DNA of 64,000 bases, taken from Streptomyces sp. SN-593 (GTDB taxonomy: Bacteria; Actinomycetota; Actinomycetes; Streptomycetales; Streptomycetaceae). The stretch covers positions 3,385,001-3,449,000 of the forward strand of contig NZ_AP018365.1 of NCBI RefSeq assembly GCF_016756395.1. The letters are read 5' to 3'. Under the pieces are notes generated by a model. The model did not search any database and had not been told where the DNA came from. It saw only the letters and a list, made by a program, of their open reading frames with translations. Of the stretch, positions 63,079 through 64,000 are shown in pieces. The position numbers and the translations under genes were made by a program. Each line of letters opens with the position of its first letter. Position 1 is the first letter of the stretch.

Positions 63079-64000
63079 GTGCTCGACGAGGTGGAGCACT
63101 GGCTGCGCACCCGGTCGTGGTCGGCCGCACAGCGGCCGCTCGGCCGGCTGCTGGACGCCAAGCGCGCGGCCGGCGCCCAGGGCACGGTCAGCGTGGTGCT
63201 GCCGGCCCTCGACGAGGAGGCGACGGTCGGCGCGATCGTGGCCGCGATCCGCCGCGACCTGATGTCGGCGGCCGTGCCGCTGGTGGACGAGGTGGTCGTG
63301 GTCGACTCCGGCTCCACCGACCGCACCGCCGAGGTCGCCGCGGCCGCGGGAGCCCGCGTGGTCGAACGGGACGCGATCCTGCCGCGGCTGCCCGCCCTGC
63401 CCGGCAAGGGCGAGGTGCTGTGGCGCTCACTGCTGGTGACCGGCGGCGAGATCGTCTGCTTCGTCGACGCGGACCTGCGCGAGTTCGACACCCGGTTCGT
63501 CTCGGGGATCGTCGGCCCGCTGCTCACCGATCCCGCGGTGCACCTGGTCAAGGCGATGTACGACCGCCCGCTGGAGACCGGCGGCGCCGTGGTGCCCGCG
63601 GGCGGCGGCCGCGTCACCGAACTCGTCGCCCGTCCGCTGCTCAACCTGCACTGGCCGCGGCTGGCGGGGTTCGTCCAGCCGCTCGGCGGGGAGTACGCCG
63701 CCCGCCGCTCCCTGCTGGAGCGGCTGCCCTTCCCGGTGGGGTACGGCGTGGAGCTGGGCATGCTCGTCGACGCGCTGGACCTGGTGGGCCTGGACGGCCT
63801 CGGGCAGGTGGACGTCGGGGTGCGGCACCACCGGCACCAGGACGGCCAGGCGCTCGGCCGGATGGCCGCGGCGATCTACCGCACCGCACAGGTCCGGCTC
63901 GCCCGCGGGCACCTGGTCCGTCCGCAGCTCACCCAGTTCGGGCGGGCCGGCACGGCCTTCGTGCCCCGCACCCACCCGGTCGACACGGAGGAACGGCCCC
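63079..64000 (+). CDS. gpgS: Glucosyl-3-phosphoglycerate synthase (3' truncated by window)
   Basis: The frame runs off the right edge after 307 codons. It is a GT81-type retaining glycosyltransferase: VSVVLPALDEEATVGAIVAAI (about 36-56), DEVVVVDSGSTDRTAEVAAAAGA (about 70-92), EIVCFVDADLREF with the metal-binding D-A-D (about 128-140), PLGGEYAARRSLLERLPFPVGYGVELGMLVD (about 200-230) and VRHHRHQD (about 245-252). GpgS makes glucosyl-3-phosphoglycerate from a nucleotide glucose, the first step to glucosylglycerate and, in mycobacteria, methylglucose polysaccharide. GTG at 63079 follows GGGAGAGG. It is divergent from the riboswitch-thrC unit. Confidence 0.94.
   Translation, partial: MLDEVEHWLRTRSWSAAQRPLGRLLDAKRAAGAQGTVSVVLPALDEEATVGAIVAAIRRDLMSAAVPLVDEVVVVDSGSTDRTAEVAAAAGARVVERDAILPRLPALPGKGEVLWRSLLVTGGEIVCFVDADLREFDTRFVSGIVGPLLTDPAVHLVKAMYDRPLETGGAVVPAGGGRVTELVARPLLNLHWPRLAGFVQPLGGEYAARRSLLERLPFPVGYGVELGMLVDALDLVGLDGLGQVDVGVRHHRHQDGQALGRMAAAIYRTAQVRLARGHLVRPQLTQFGRAGTAFVPRTHPVDTEERP

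Overview
The window is a contiguous piece of a very GC-rich actinobacterial chromosome, well above 70% G+C with nearly every third codon position G or C. Gene content points to the family Streptomycetaceae: a futalosine-pathway menaquinone pair (MqnB-MqnD), an IdeR/DmdR iron repressor divergent from a NagS-like SIS protein, a divergent gamma-butyrolactone synthase/receptor pair, an orphan GroEL with HrcA operators, DUF2530, DUF2771 and DUF3027 proteins, an XPB-type helicase, and many genes with a TANNNT box six or seven bases before the start codon. I see no rRNA, tRNA, IS element, prophage or CRISPR array.

Layout. 1-3.4 kb: the 3' end of a type VII secretion ATPase, a WXG100 protein, a lipoprotein, a 23-bp minisatellite and an alpha/beta hydrolase. 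3.4-14 kb: core metabolism, with the iron repressor, SIS protein, pdxH, a citrate synthase, a three-part FAD/Fe-S dehydrogenase, serC and an aldo/keto reductase. A small hidden transcription unit lies between the SIS gene and pdxH. 14-26 kb: RNA cyclic phosphodiesterase, MarR-regulated MFS pump, purine permease, DUF2530, P-type ATPase and a sacsin/Hsp90-like ATPase. 26-31.3 kb: DUF3027, an MFS protein, a DUF2771 lipoprotein, mqnB-mqnD and a cold-shock gene. 31.5-43.4 kb: small membrane proteins, a HAD phosphatase, an XPB helicase and its WYL-containing partner separated by a VanZ-like gene and a His/Pro-rich LPHTG surface protein, then a HelD-type RNA-polymerase-associated ATPase.

43.5-49.7 kb is the most accessory-looking stretch: CutC with a DasR-like box over its start codon, an HD hydrolase, a gamma-butyrolactone receptor and a divergent AfsA-like synthase, then a HAD phosphatase behind an AT-rich, structured leader, and finally dihydroxyacetone kinase DhaK-DhaL. 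AfsA-type enzymes use dihydroxyacetone phosphate and their product must be dephosphorylated, so these neighbours can be read as signal synthesis plus precursor supply. 49.8-55.6 kb: AraC regulator and divergent Fsr-like efflux pump, a UvrA-like protein and two small genes. 55.7-58.4 kb: an RpiR regulator with two operator-like boxes, murQ and a glutathione peroxidase. 58.4-60.7 kb: groEL with a double CIRCE and a second cold-shock gene. 61.1-62.9 kb: a SAM-I riboswitch in front of a threonine-synthase-like gene that overlaps a CysO-type sulfur-carrier gene by 4 bp. The window ends inside glucosyl-3-phosphoglycerate synthase.

The best candidates for undescribed biology are the SAM riboswitch-thrC-cysO operon, which I read as a possible sulfur-carrier-dependent homocysteine route, and the gamma-butyrolactone/DHAP neighbourhood with its three-segment RNA leader. 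The recurrent leaderless promoters, the hidden 12-codon unit near 5.2 kb and the aminosugar-related genes (NagS-like, MurQ, and CutC with its DasR-like site) are also worth testing.
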